The notes: generated from the letters alone by a model not told the origin. 10,535 nucleotides of DNA from an uncultured Chloroflexota bacterium (GCA_903915565.1 CAIWTG010000124.1:1-10535); one strand, 5' to 3'. Positions 1 to 6,760 are shown, counted from the first letter of the stretch. Numbers and translations: made by a program.

Positions 1-1275
1 GTCAAAAGCCCCGGCACACCCAACGTAAAAGAGGTATTCCGTTTTGCCGGACTCAAAAGGCTTCACTTCAATATCCGCCGCCCACTTGGTGCGTTCCGCC
101 GGGGCAATGCCCCAGGGGTTGCTGCGCTGCTCCATGTTCTCGAAAAGGGTCAACAGTTCATCCGGGAATTTGGCTTTCATTTCCACCAGGTGTCGGCGCA
201 TATCCACGATACGGGGGACGTGCTCGATAAAGACCGGGCAGACCTCCATGCAGGCGCCGCAGGTAGTGCACTCCCAGATGACTTCTTCTTTAACGCTGCC
301 CTCGCCCTGTTCCCCGATAAGCGGTACTTCGGGGTGTCCGTCCTTACTGGCGTTTTTCAAAAGGTTCATCTTTATGTCATGTATGAGGACGCGGGGCTGG
401 AGGGGCTTCTGGGTAAAAGTGGCGGGGCAAGAATCCGAACAGCGGCCGCATTCGGTGCAGGAATAGGAATCGAACAAGCCTTTCCAGGTAAAGTTTTCCA
501 CCTGCCCGACGCCAAAGGTATTGTCCTTTTTAAACTCCTCGCGGGGTTGGGTCTTAACTTTTTCCAGGCTCTTAAAATAGCAGTTGGGGATAGAGGTCAG
601 AACGTGCATGTGCTTGCTGTACGGCAGGTAGTTGAGGAAGGTTAGCAGGATAATGGCGTGTGCCCACCATAAAACATTCGCCGCAGTATCAAGTCCTGCC
701 GCGCCATGAGGCAGCCATGTGGAAATTAAGTGAGCGACGGGCATGTAAACTCCAGCACGACTGACGCCAGAGGCAATCTCGCAGGCATTGAGGCCGAAGT
801 AGGCGAGCATCAAGCCAGCCACCAGGGAAAGAATAATAAAGGCGTCGCGGGAGCGGGCCTCGGTATAGGGGGGCGGGAAGGTAAGGCGGCGGATGATGGC
901 TAAAATTACGGAGAGAAATGCTAACAGCGACATGATGTCGAAGATGCAGACGAGGGTAAAATAGGCGGCGTCCGGCAGGCGGGCGAAGCTAATGACATCG
1001 GGGAAAAGGCCGTTGAGCAGAAATTCGGTGTTGGAAATGAGGAGAATCATGAAAGCCCAGAACAGGACGAAGTGGTTGATGCCAAAGACTTTTTTCACCA
1101 CGCGGCGCTGGCCGAAGGCGTAGTATATCATGTTCCAGAAGCGCTTGAAAAAGGCGTCGAAGCGATTTTCCGGTTTGCCTTTGAGCACCAGCTTAAAACG
1201 CTGGAAAACGCTAAAGGCGAAGAACGCCAGAGCGGCGACCAGAACGATGATAAACGCTAAAACAGTTCCCGACAT
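1..1275 (-). CDS. Membrane Fe-S oxidoreductase (HdrD/DUF224 type), probable ETF:quinone oxidoreductase, C-terminus cut
   Basis: The visible 425 residues begin at ATG 1275 and run open to the window edge, so the C-terminal part is missing. There are about five hydrophobic segments (roughly residues 3-22, 66-86, 104-128, 145-163, 197-218) with histidines H68, H182, H206, H222 and H224 that could ligate b-type heme, as in NarI-like domains. A soluble part follows with two [4Fe-4S] motifs, C273-C276-C279-C283-P and C336-C339-C342-C346-P. At residues 414-425 the sequence YLFYVGCAGAFD looks like the start of the first cysteine-rich CCG domain of HdrD/DUF224 proteins. Known relatives encoded beside etfBA (EMO proteins) move electrons from reduced ETF to menaquinone. 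That role here is inferred from architecture and position. The start is supported by AAAGGA six bases upstream, overlapping the etfA stop, so it is the third gene of the etf operon. HdrD-like heterodisulfide chemistry is the alternative but fits the neighbours less well. Confidence 0.88.
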   Translation of the reverse strand, partial: MSGTVLAFIIVLVAALAFFAFSVFQRFKLVLKGKPENRFDAFFKRFWNMIYYAFGQRRVVKKVFGINHFVLFWAFMILLISNTEFLLNGLFPDVISFARLPDAAYFTLVCIFDIMSLLAFLSVILAIIRRLTFPPPYTEARSRDAFIILSLVAGLMLAYFGLNACEIASGVSRAGVYMPVAHLISTWLPHGAAGLDTAANVLWWAHAIILLTFLNYLPYSKHMHVLTSIPNCYFKSLEKVKTQPREEFKKDNTFGVGQVENFTWKGLFDSYSCTECGRCSDSCPATFTQKPLQPRVLIHDIKMNLLKNASKDGHPEVPLIGEQGEGSVKEEVIWECTTCGACMEVCPVFIEHVPRIVDMRRHLVEMKAKFPDELLTLFENMEQRSNPWGIAPAERTKWAADIEVKPFESGKTEYLFYVGCAGAFD

Positions 1276-1281
1276 ATTATT

Positions 1282-1287
1282 TCCTTT
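1282..1287 (-). promoter_or_regulatory. Ribosome binding site of the membrane Fe-S oxidoreductase
   Basis: On the minus strand AAAGGA lies six bases before ATG 1275 and shares its first base with the etfA stop codon. It fixes the start of the downstream gene and suggests coupled translation with etfA. Confidence 0.7.
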
Positions 1288-2624
1288 TAAGACGCCTTAG
1301 CGGCTTTCTGCTTGTGCCTTTCTTTAACATAAGCGGTTATCGCCGGAATGACCTGGAAAAGGTCGCCGACGATGCCGTAGGTTGCAACTTCAAAAATAGG
1401 GGCGTTTTTATCGCGGTTGATAGCGATAATAGTATCCGAGTCCTGCATGCCGACCAGGTGCTGTATAGCGCCGCTGATGCCGACGGCGATATAAATCTTG
1501 GGACGGACGGTCTTACCGGTCTGCCCGACCTGTCGCTCCAAAGGCATCCAGCCGGCTTCCACAGCGGCGCGAGAACAAGCGACAACGCCACCGAGTTCAT
1601 CGGCGAGCTCCTGGAGAATTTTATAATTTTCGGTATTGCACATGCCGCGTCCGCCGGAGACGATAATGTCGGCGGCCGCAACGTCGACGCTGTCGAGCTG
1701 CTCATCGCCGATAATCTCTAAAACCTTGGCGGCGATATCGGCTTCTTTAACGGGCACCTTGTCGCGGATAACGGCGCCGGTACGGGAGGGGTCTCTAGCG
1801 GGCATGGGCATAACGTGCGGGCGAACGGTGGACATCTGGGGTCGGGTGAACTCCGTCAAAATCGTCGCCATAATGTTGCCGCCGAAAGCGGGACGGGTCT
1901 GCAAAAGAAATCCCTTATCGTCGATGGAAAGCCCGGTACAGTCGGCGGTTAAGCCGGTCTGGAGTTTGGTGGCAATAGCTCCCGCCAAATCGCGCCCCAA
2001 ACCAGTGGCGCCGATGAGGACGATTTCCGGCTTATATTTTTCAATCAAATAACAGAATGCTTTGTAATAAGACTCGGTGCGGTAATAATGAAAAACAGGG
2101 TCGTCCACCAGATAGGCTTTAGAAGCGCCGTAAGCAAAGGCTTCTTTGCAGAGGTTTTCCACCTTTTCCCCGATAACGACGGAACAAAGCTCGACGTTGC
2201 GGGCTTTAGCTAGTTCGCCACCAATGCCTAAAAGCTCCCAGGAAACCTCGGCGGGCTTGCCCTCGGTATGCTCGGTAAAGACCCAGACGCCCTTGTATTC
2301 TTTTAGTTTTAGGGTGCGGGGGTCAACCGGTTCGGCGGCAGGCTCGGGGGCGGGCTGCGCCGCTTTCTGTTTATCCAGCTCCTCGAGGATTTTCTTTTCC
2401 TCCGGAGTAAAGAACATCTCGATGGCCTGGGCGGGGCAAATCTTAACGCAGCGCTGACAACCGACGCATTTGGCGGAGTCGATAATCGGCTCGCCCTTAT
2501 CGTTCATGACAATGGCATCAAACTTGCATTCCGCCTGGCAGCGCGCGCCGCAAGCAATGCACTTGCCGGGGATAAGCCGGGCAATACCGCGGGGCCGCTT
2601 TATTTTCTTCGGTTCTTCTACCAT
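1287..2624 (-). CDS. etfA: Electron transfer flavoprotein alpha subunit with N-terminal ferredoxin domain
   Basis: This is the 445-residue FAD-binding subunit of an ETF heterodimer, which accepts electrons from acyl-CoA dehydrogenases or similar enzymes in the cytoplasm. Residues 1-70 form a two-cluster ferredoxin domain: C22, C25, C29, C33 and then C53, C56, C59, C63-P. A Pro/Ala/Glu-rich linker (about 85-103) leads to the ETF N-terminal domain (about 110-290) and the FAD domain (about 318-435). The FAD domain shows SGGRG (323-327), S351-R352, QVGQTG (365-370), GISGAIQH (382-389) and N403, the usual ETF-alpha signature. Classical EtfA is about 310-330 residues, and the ferredoxin domain accounts for the extra length. 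The first cluster has CX2CX3CX3C spacing and Lys instead of Pro after the fourth Cys. The start lies one base after the etfB stop, so the two are co-translated. Whether this ETF bifurcates electrons cannot be decided by eye. Confidence 0.96.
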   Translation of the reverse strand: MVEEPKKIKRPRGIARLIPGKCIACGARCQAECKFDAIVMNDKGEPIIDSAKCVGCQRCVKICPAQAIEMFFTPEEKKILEELDKQKAAQPAPEPAAEPVDPRTLKLKEYKGVWVFTEHTEGKPAEVSWELLGIGGELAKARNVELCSVVIGEKVENLCKEAFAYGASKAYLVDDPVFHYYRTESYYKAFCYLIEKYKPEIVLIGATGLGRDLAGAIATKLQTGLTADCTGLSIDDKGFLLQTRPAFGGNIMATILTEFTRPQMSTVRPHVMPMPARDPSRTGAVIRDKVPVKEADIAAKVLEIIGDEQLDSVDVAAADIIVSGGRGMCNTENYKILQELADELGGVVACSRAAVEAGWMPLERQVGQTGKTVRPKIYIAVGISGAIQHLVGMQDSDTIIAINRDKNAPIFEVATYGIVGDLFQVIPAITAYVKERHKQKAAKAS

Positions 2625-2625
2625 A

Positions 2626-3438
2626 TTATAAGGACAAGAGGTCCTTCTCCATCATTTTATTGATTAACAGTTTGGCGGAGTCTTCCGGTTTATCATTTTC
2701 GCCGCCAAGGATTTCACCTAGAGCGCGTTGGGGAGAGAAAATCTTACGCACCTGGGTGGCCGAGCCTTTAAGCCCGATAGTCGCCTCGTCCATGTGCATG
2801 ACTTTGTTGTCCCAAAGAGTAACCGGCGCATCTTCGGCAGCGAGGCGCATGGGGACATTAGGATAACGCGGGGTGTTGATTTCCCGCAGGACGGCAATCA
2901 TGGCGGGGAGGGGGGCCCTAACGACTTCGTGGCGGCCTTCCAGCCGGCGGCGGACCTTAACGGTTTTAGCTTTTAAATCAACTTCTTCCACGCGGTCGAC
3001 TAACGTCAATTGCGTGCAGCCGAGGCGGGTGGCAATGCCGGGGCCAACCTGCGCGGTATCGCCGTCAATGGTCTGGCGTCCGCAAATGACCATCGCCAGC
3101 TCCTCATTTTCCGCCAGCTTCTTAATGGCACCGGTCAGCACCATCGAGGTGGCCAGGGTATCGGCGCCGCCAAAAACGCGGTCGCTTAAGAGGATAGCTT
3201 CATCGGCGCCGAGGGCTAAAGTCTTGCGTAAAGTAACCTCGGCGTTGGGAGGACCCATGGAAATGACTGCGACGCGAAAGCCGTACTTATCCTTCAGGCG
3301 CAGGCTCTCCTCAAGGGCGTGAGTATCATAGGGGTTCATAATAAAGGGCACGCCCTCTCGGATGAGAGTGCCAGTCACGGGGTCTACCTTGACTTGCGTG
3401 GTGTCCGGGACCTGCTTCACGCAGGTAACAATTAACAT
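2626..3438 (-). CDS. etfB: Electron transfer flavoprotein beta subunit
   Basis: This 270-residue protein is of normal length for the ETF beta subunit, which binds AMP (or a second FAD in bifurcating ETFs) and docks with EtfA. It starts with the typical MLIVTCVKQVPDT. It carries NPYDTHALEE near residues 35-44, the nucleotide-binding stretch GRQTIDGDTAQVGP (120-133) and the beta-family signature around residues 162-183 (VRRRLEGRHE followed by LPAMIAV). It is the first gene of the minus-strand operon etfB-etfA-oxidoreductase. No strong Shine-Dalgarno sequence precedes ATG 3438, although the leader is AT-rich and a promoter can be placed about 30-60 bases upstream. The family assignment is clear; the dehydrogenase partner is not in the window. 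Confidence 0.96.
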   Translation of the reverse strand: MLIVTCVKQVPDTTQVKVDPVTGTLIREGVPFIMNPYDTHALEESLRLKDKYGFRVAVISMGPPNAEVTLRKTLALGADEAILLSDRVFGGADTLATSMVLTGAIKKLAENEELAMVICGRQTIDGDTAQVGPGIATRLGCTQLTLVDRVEEVDLKAKTVKVRRRLEGRHEVVRAPLPAMIAVLREINTPRYPNVPMRLAAEDAPVTLWDNKVMHMDEATIGLKGSATQVRKIFSPQRALGEILGGENDKPEDSAKLLINKMMEKDLLSL

Positions 3439-3465
3439 GAATATTTAGTACCTAGATTTATTTTG

Positions 3466-3495
3466 ATAATAACATATCGGGTATATATGTCGCAA
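3466..3495 (-). promoter_or_regulatory. Candidate sigma70-type promoter of etfB operon
   Basis: Read on the minus strand, TTGCGA (3490-3495) is followed after 18 bases by TATTAT (3466-3471), which is five of six matches to TATAAT. The predicted transcript would start near 3459, leaving a leader of about 20 bases before ATG 3438. It was found by eye and has no experimental support. Confidence 0.5.
3472..3490. repeat. Inverted repeat ACATAT-N7-ATATGT in the etfB promoter spacer
   Basis: The perfect 6-bp arms 3472-3477 and 3485-3490 are separated by seven bases. The repeat fills almost exactly the space between the proposed -10 and -35 boxes of the etfB promoter. A dimeric regulator could bind here. 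No regulator gene is present in the window, and AT-rich 6-bp arms also arise by chance. Confidence 0.35.
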
Positions 3496-3515
3496 ACAGT
3501 AGAATTACCTAATTT

Positions 3516-3545
3516 TTGCTGATAAACTGCGCGCCATGTTAAACT
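3516..3545 (+). promoter_or_regulatory. Candidate extended -10 promoter of surE, possibly leaderless
   Basis: TTGCTG (3516-3521) is followed after 18 bases by TAAACT (3540-3545). The bases TGT just upstream of the -10 give an extended -10 motif. The -10 box lies at -12 to -7 relative to GTG 3552, so transcription could begin on the start codon itself. This fits the lack of any Shine-Dalgarno sequence. The -35 match is weak. Confidence 0.35.
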
Positions 3546-3551
3546 TAAAAC

Positions 3552-4325
3552 GTGAAAATACTGGTAACTAACGACGACGGCATCCAGGCGGAGGGGCTGT
3601 GGGCGCTGGTGCGGGAGCTAAAGAAAGTAGCACAAGTGACGGTGGCGGCTCCCGATGGAGAGAGAAGCGCCATCGGGACGGCGGTAACGCTCTTCCAGCC
3701 GCTGCACGCCAGCGAGGTCTGCGCGCGGGAGGACGGCGTTAAAGCCTACTCCATCGACGGGTCGCCGTCGGACTGCGTGATACTGGCGCTGGGCAAATTG
3801 ATTACCGATAATATAGATATGGTAGTTAGCGGCATCAACCGCGACCACAACGTTGGGGAAGACGTCTATATCTCCGGGACGGTGGGGGCGGCGATGCAGG
3901 GATATTTTAGAGGTTTGCCGGCAATAGCAGTTTCCGCACCGAAAGGCAGTACCACCGGCTTTAAGGTTGCCGCCAAAGCTGTTGCCGTCCTAGTGCAGAG
4001 AATGGCGGCGAATAAACTCGGCAGAATCTTCCTTAATATAAATGTTCCGGACTTATCTATGGAGGAGGTGCGGGGCATAAAGATTACCCGTTTAGCGCGC
4101 TCCAGCCACATCAATACCGTCACGGAAGACAATAGCGAACAGCACCGGCAGTTCCGGCTGGTGCGGGAAAGAGTGGCGGAAAGCGGCAGCGACGGGACTG
4201 ATATCCAGGCTATCGTTCAAGGATATATTTCCATCACGCCACTTTATACCAGCCTTTTGGATAAGCCGCCTTTACGGCTATTGAAAAAGGTAGGGGCAGA
4301 AGTTGCCGCGGAAATAATAAAGTGA
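3552..4325 (+). CDS. surE: 5'/3'-nucleotidase SurE
   Basis: This 257-residue cytoplasmic phosphatase hydrolyses nucleoside monophosphates and belongs to the SurE family, whose members bind a divalent metal. The N-terminus MKILVTNDDGI is the family hallmark and fixes the GTG start at 3552. The metal ligands D8, D9, S39 (in GERSAIG) and N96 (in VSGIN) are all present, as is the conserved SGTVGAA (108-114). Family length is about 250-260, so the gene is intact. At the SGINxGxN loop the glycine is Asp98 here (INRDHN), a small departure from the consensus. No ribosome binding site is visible. The gene is divergent from etfB and leads into the lipoprotein and acpS genes on the same strand. The assignment is very secure; the physiological substrate is not known from sequence. 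Confidence 0.96.
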   Translation: MKILVTNDDGIQAEGLWALVRELKKVAQVTVAAPDGERSAIGTAVTLFQPLHASEVCAREDGVKAYSIDGSPSDCVILALGKLITDNIDMVVSGINRDHNVGEDVYISGTVGAAMQGYFRGLPAIAVSAPKGSTTGFKVAAKAVAVLVQRMAANKLGRIFLNINVPDLSMEEVRGIKITRLARSSHINTVTEDNSEQHRQFRLVRERVAESGSDGTDIQAIVQGYISITPLYTSLLDKPPLRLLKKVGAEVAAEIIK

Positions 4326-4354
4326 TAGTATAGTTTTTATTTAAGACCGAATTT

Positions 4355-4359
4355 GAGGG
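4355..4359 (+). promoter_or_regulatory. Ribosome binding site of the lipoprotein gene
   Basis: GAGGG lies eight bases before ATG 4368. It supports that ATG rather than the in-frame TTG at 4353, which has no such site and would put charged residues ahead of an otherwise standard signal peptide. Confidence 0.65.
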
Positions 4360-4367
4360 TAAGAGAT

Positions 4368-4784
4368 ATGAATGAGGGAAAGTTTAAAGGGTTGTGGGTA
4401 ATAAAGAGCCTGGCACTAGTATTAGTTTTAGCAACTTTAATAATTACACCGTTCGGATTGGGGGGCTGTAAGGTAAACATCGGTTACGTCGGCACTAATG
4501 TCGGCAATCGGATAGTCGCCGCGTACACTCTTTTTAACGATACGGAGACGGCTACTATCGATGTAGATGCGGGAAAAACTCTTATCGTTAACTACACGTC
4601 GGATGTCAAACAGGGCAAGCTCACGATTAAAATATTCAATTCGGCTGATGAATTGGTCGCCGAACTACCGAGTAATACTACCGGGACGAAATCGATATAT
4701 ACCGCCAGCCACGAAAAATATAAGCTAGAAGTCGCCGGTGACGGTACCGAGGGAAGTTTTAACGTTAGCTGGGAAACGCAATAA
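4368..4784 (+). CDS. Predicted lipoprotein of unknown function
   Basis: This is a 138-residue protein that I do not recognise as a named family. It has a short basic N-terminus, a hydrophobic stretch at about residues 14-29 and the lipobox LGGC with Cys34. It is therefore predicted to be cleaved by signal peptidase II and anchored in a membrane by a lipid. The mature part of about 105 residues has many alternating polar and hydrophobic residues (TATIDVDAGKTLIV, KLTIKIFN, KYKLEVAG, GSFNVSW). This suggests one all-beta sandwich domain of the kind that binds ligands or surfaces. No enzyme motif is visible and it contains no cysteine other than the lipobox one. It lies 42 bases after surE and 7 bases before acpS, but co-location with these housekeeping genes does not reveal a function. 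Confidence 0.8.
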   Translation: MNEGKFKGLWVIKSLALVLVLATLIITPFGLGGCKVNIGYVGTNVGNRIVAAYTLFNDTETATIDVDAGKTLIVNYTSDVKQGKLTIKIFNSADELVAELPSNTTGTKSIYTASHEKYKLEVAGDGTEGSFNVSWETQ

Positions 4785-4791
4785 CCGCAAT

Positions 4792-5157
4792 ATGCAGCAT
4801 CACATCGGCACCGACATTATAGAAATAGAGCGTATCCGCCGCGCAATTGAGCGCTACGGCGACCGTTTTTTAAACCGCGTCTATACTAAAGACGAGCTAA
4901 AGATTTACGGACACCACGCGCACTCGCTGGCGGCGAGCTTTGCCAGCAAAGAGGCGGTAATGAAGGTGCTGGGGACGGGAAATAGAGGGGTAGCGTGGCG
5001 GGAAATAGAGACGCTTTATCACCCCACCGGCAAGCCCTTGATACGATTAAATGGTCGGGCGCAAAAGCAGGCGGAAAAACTACATATTAAAGAAATTGAT
5101 GTGAGTTTATCTCATTCAAGGGAAAACGCCATTGCCACGGCGATAGGGTCTACTTAA
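4792..5157 (+). CDS. acpS: Holo-[acyl-carrier-protein] synthase
   Basis: This 121-residue enzyme transfers the 4'-phosphopantetheine arm of CoA onto acyl carrier protein, which activates fatty-acid synthesis. The family's two magnesium-binding positions are seen as D8 in IGTDIIEIERI and E54 in FASKEAVMKVLGTG. The C-terminal SLSHSRENAIATAI is also typical. The length matches AcpS (about 120-130 residues), which rules out the larger Sfp type. ATG 4792 is chosen because it gives the canonical short N-terminus. A longer reading frame from 4738 would overlap the lipoprotein gene for no conserved gain. There is no clear Shine-Dalgarno, and the start lies 7 bases after the lipoprotein stop, so translational coupling is likely. 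Its TAA stop overlaps the stop of the convergent amidohydrolase in the palindrome TTAA. Confidence 0.94.
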   Translation: MQHHIGTDIIEIERIRRAIERYGDRFLNRVYTKDELKIYGHHAHSLAASFASKEAVMKVLGTGNRGVAWREIETLYHPTGKPLIRLNGRAQKQAEKLHIKEIDVSLSHSRENAIATAIGST

Positions 5158-6683
5158 GCCTCCCAGACTACCTCTCCGCCAATCATCGTCATTTCAACTT
5201 TAATGTCTTTGATTTTTTCGGGGGGAATGCGGGTGGGGTCGTCACTTAAGACAACGACGTCCGCCAACTTGCCGTGGGCGATGGAGCCTTTGGTCTTTTC
5301 TTCAAACGTTGAATAAGCGGCATTGGCTGTGTAGAGTGCTAAAGCCTGTTCGGCGGTAACGCGCTCCTCCGGCTGTAAAGTCTGGCCGGATTCCGCCTGC
5401 CGTGTGACGGCGGCGTAAATACCCATCAAAGGGTCAGCGGGGATTACGGGAGCGTCTGAACTGGCGGCAACCACGATGCCTTTTTCCAGAGGGGCTTTGA
5501 TGCGGTAGAGCCAGGGCAACTGACTCTCGGCAACCATGGCCAGGTAGCGCTCGCCGCTGTAATAAATAAAGGCAGGCTGGGTAACGATAACCAATCCCAG
5601 CTTTTTAATCCTCTCCAGGAGGGGCGGGGGGCACTCCCCACAATGCTCGATGCGGTGGCGTCGGCCGGCCACCGGAGAGTGTTGATTAACATACTCTAAA
5701 GCGGTGATAACGCCAGTGACGGTTCTCTCGTCAATGGCGTGGAAAGCCAATTGAAAACCGGCTTGATGGATATCTAACGCCAGTTTATTGAGTTCGGCTT
5801 GTTCGGGCTCAACCTCCAACATTACTTTAACCGCGCCAAGCTGCATCAAATTATCGCCGGAGCGGGTGCCCAGCCCGCGTTCTTTAAAGTCCTGCCAGTA
5901 GCCCATCCCCGCCATCATCGTAACGCGACTCAACAGGTCGGCGTCGAGCTTAAGGTCGCAGACAGTTTCCCACCGGGCAAGGTCGTTGCTGACGGTGGCT
6001 TCCTGAAAGGAGGTAATACCGTGCGAGAGGAAATATTCATCCGCCAGAGCGACACCTTCCTCCAATTCTTCGTCGGAGAAAGGCGGCATGACGTGGCTGC
6101 GGATAAATCCCAGCATGTTGATTAAAACGCCGTTGGGTTCGTCGGTGTCTAAATCTCGCTCGATGCGAGCGCCGGGCGGTTCCGGCGTTTCTTTATTGAT
6201 ACCCGCCAATTCGAGAGCTTTAGAGTTTAAGACACAGGCATGGAGAGAGCGGTGGCTTAAAACGACGGGGTGGTTGGCAGCAACTTCGTCTAAATCCCAG
6301 CGGGTGGGGCAGCGCTTACCCTCAAGATAAAACTCATTATAGTCGGTGCCGCTTATCCAGGCACCGGGCGGTTTAGACGTCGCAGCTTTGCGGATAACCT
6401 CTTTAATGTCGGCAATGGAGCGGACTTTATCCGGCGAGAGGTCGAGGCTAGTCAACTTTCTAATCAGGGAGAAGAGGTGGAGGTGGGCGTCGTTAAAGCC
6501 GGGGATGATGGTTTTTCCAGCGCAGTCGATAATTTTCGTAGACTTGCCGGTCAATCTAGCCACCTCATCGTTGCCGCCGACGAAAAAGATAGAGTCGTCG
6601 GAGATAGCAATCAGCTCCGCCCGGGGACGGGCGGCGTTCATAGTGATAACGTTGGCGTTTTTCAGAATAATATCGGTTGCCAT
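5154..6683 (-). CDS. Amidohydrolase family 3 (YtcJ-like) metal-dependent hydrolase
   Basis: This 509-residue protein belongs to the amidohydrolase superfamily, whose YtcJ-like branch hydrolyses amide or related bonds with a metal centre; the substrate is unknown. Counting from ATG 6683 (MATDIILKNANVITM), it shows the metal ligands H67 and H69 in GFNDAHLH, K286 in LGAVKVMLE, H315 in FHAIDERT, H347 in RIEHCG, and the C-terminal D410 in SSDAPV. The usual small beta domain opens and closes the protein (GSIAHGKLADVVVLSDDP near the end). The glycine-rich loop that normally follows the lysine (KxxxDGxxGSRTA) is missing and the sequence passes quickly to the next helix, which suggests altered metal or substrate binding. 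An in-frame GTG at 6737 would add a hydrophobic leader but lies in the nadE promoter region and is not preferred. The gene is divergent from nadE and convergent with acpS. Confidence 0.88.
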   Translation of the reverse strand: MATDIILKNANVITMNAARPRAELIAISDDSIFFVGGNDEVARLTGKSTKIIDCAGKTIIPGFNDAHLHLFSLIRKLTSLDLSPDKVRSIADIKEVIRKAATSKPPGAWISGTDYNEFYLEGKRCPTRWDLDEVAANHPVVLSHRSLHACVLNSKALELAGINKETPEPPGARIERDLDTDEPNGVLINMLGFIRSHVMPPFSDEELEEGVALADEYFLSHGITSFQEATVSNDLARWETVCDLKLDADLLSRVTMMAGMGYWQDFKERGLGTRSGDNLMQLGAVKVMLEVEPEQAELNKLALDIHQAGFQLAFHAIDERTVTGVITALEYVNQHSPVAGRRHRIEHCGECPPPLLERIKKLGLVIVTQPAFIYYSGERYLAMVAESQLPWLYRIKAPLEKGIVVAASSDAPVIPADPLMGIYAAVTRQAESGQTLQPEERVTAEQALALYTANAAYSTFEEKTKGSIAHGKLADVVVLSDDPTRIPPEKIKDIKVEMTMIGGEVVWEA

Positions 6684-6696
6684 TGTATAAAGCCCT

Positions 6697-6726
6697 ATGA
6701 CAATATAAACTATAAATAAGTATACT
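6697..6726 (+). promoter_or_regulatory. Candidate sigma70-type promoter of nadE
   Basis: ATGACA (6697-6702, five of six to TTGACA) and TATACT (6721-6726, five of six to TATAAT) are spaced by 18 bases. Transcription would begin near 6733, just ahead of the GGAGG ribosome binding site. The minus strand of the same AT-rich gap must also carry the amidohydrolase promoter, for which I see only a weak TATATT at 6702-6707. Confidence 0.5.
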
Positions 6727-6741
6727 ACGTTAAACACGCGC

Positions 6742-6746
6742 GGAGG
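6742..6746 (+). promoter_or_regulatory. Ribosome binding site of nadE
   Basis: GGAGG lies 14 bases before the TTG at 6761. The spacing is longer than usual, but no other in-frame ATG, GTG or TTG lies nearer that keeps the conserved N-terminal helix, so TTG 6761 is taken as the start. Confidence 0.5.
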
Positions 6747-6760
6747 AAAAGAAGCAAAGC

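Noticed and set aside
1314..1721. Open frame of 135 codons on the plus strand opposite etfA
   Set aside because: It is an antisense shadow of a strongly conserved gene, with no ribosome binding site and no recognisable domain. The same applies to other long antisense frames opposite etfB, surE, the amidohydrolase and the thiolase.
3536..3571. Short ATG frame at 3536 ahead of surE
   Set aside because: It is out of frame with surE, is only about a dozen codons long and has no Shine-Dalgarno; the GTG at 3552 gives the conserved N-terminus.
4738..4791. Earlier acpS start at 4738 overlapping the lipoprotein gene
   Set aside because: It adds residues with no family similarity; ATG 4792 gives the standard AcpS N-terminus.
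6684..6737. In-frame GTG at 6737 that would extend the amidohydrolase by 18 hydrophobic residues resembling a signal anchor
   Set aside because: The extension lies in the AT-rich divergent promoter region of nadE, has no ribosome binding site, and ATG 6683 gives the canonical start MATDIILKNANVIT.
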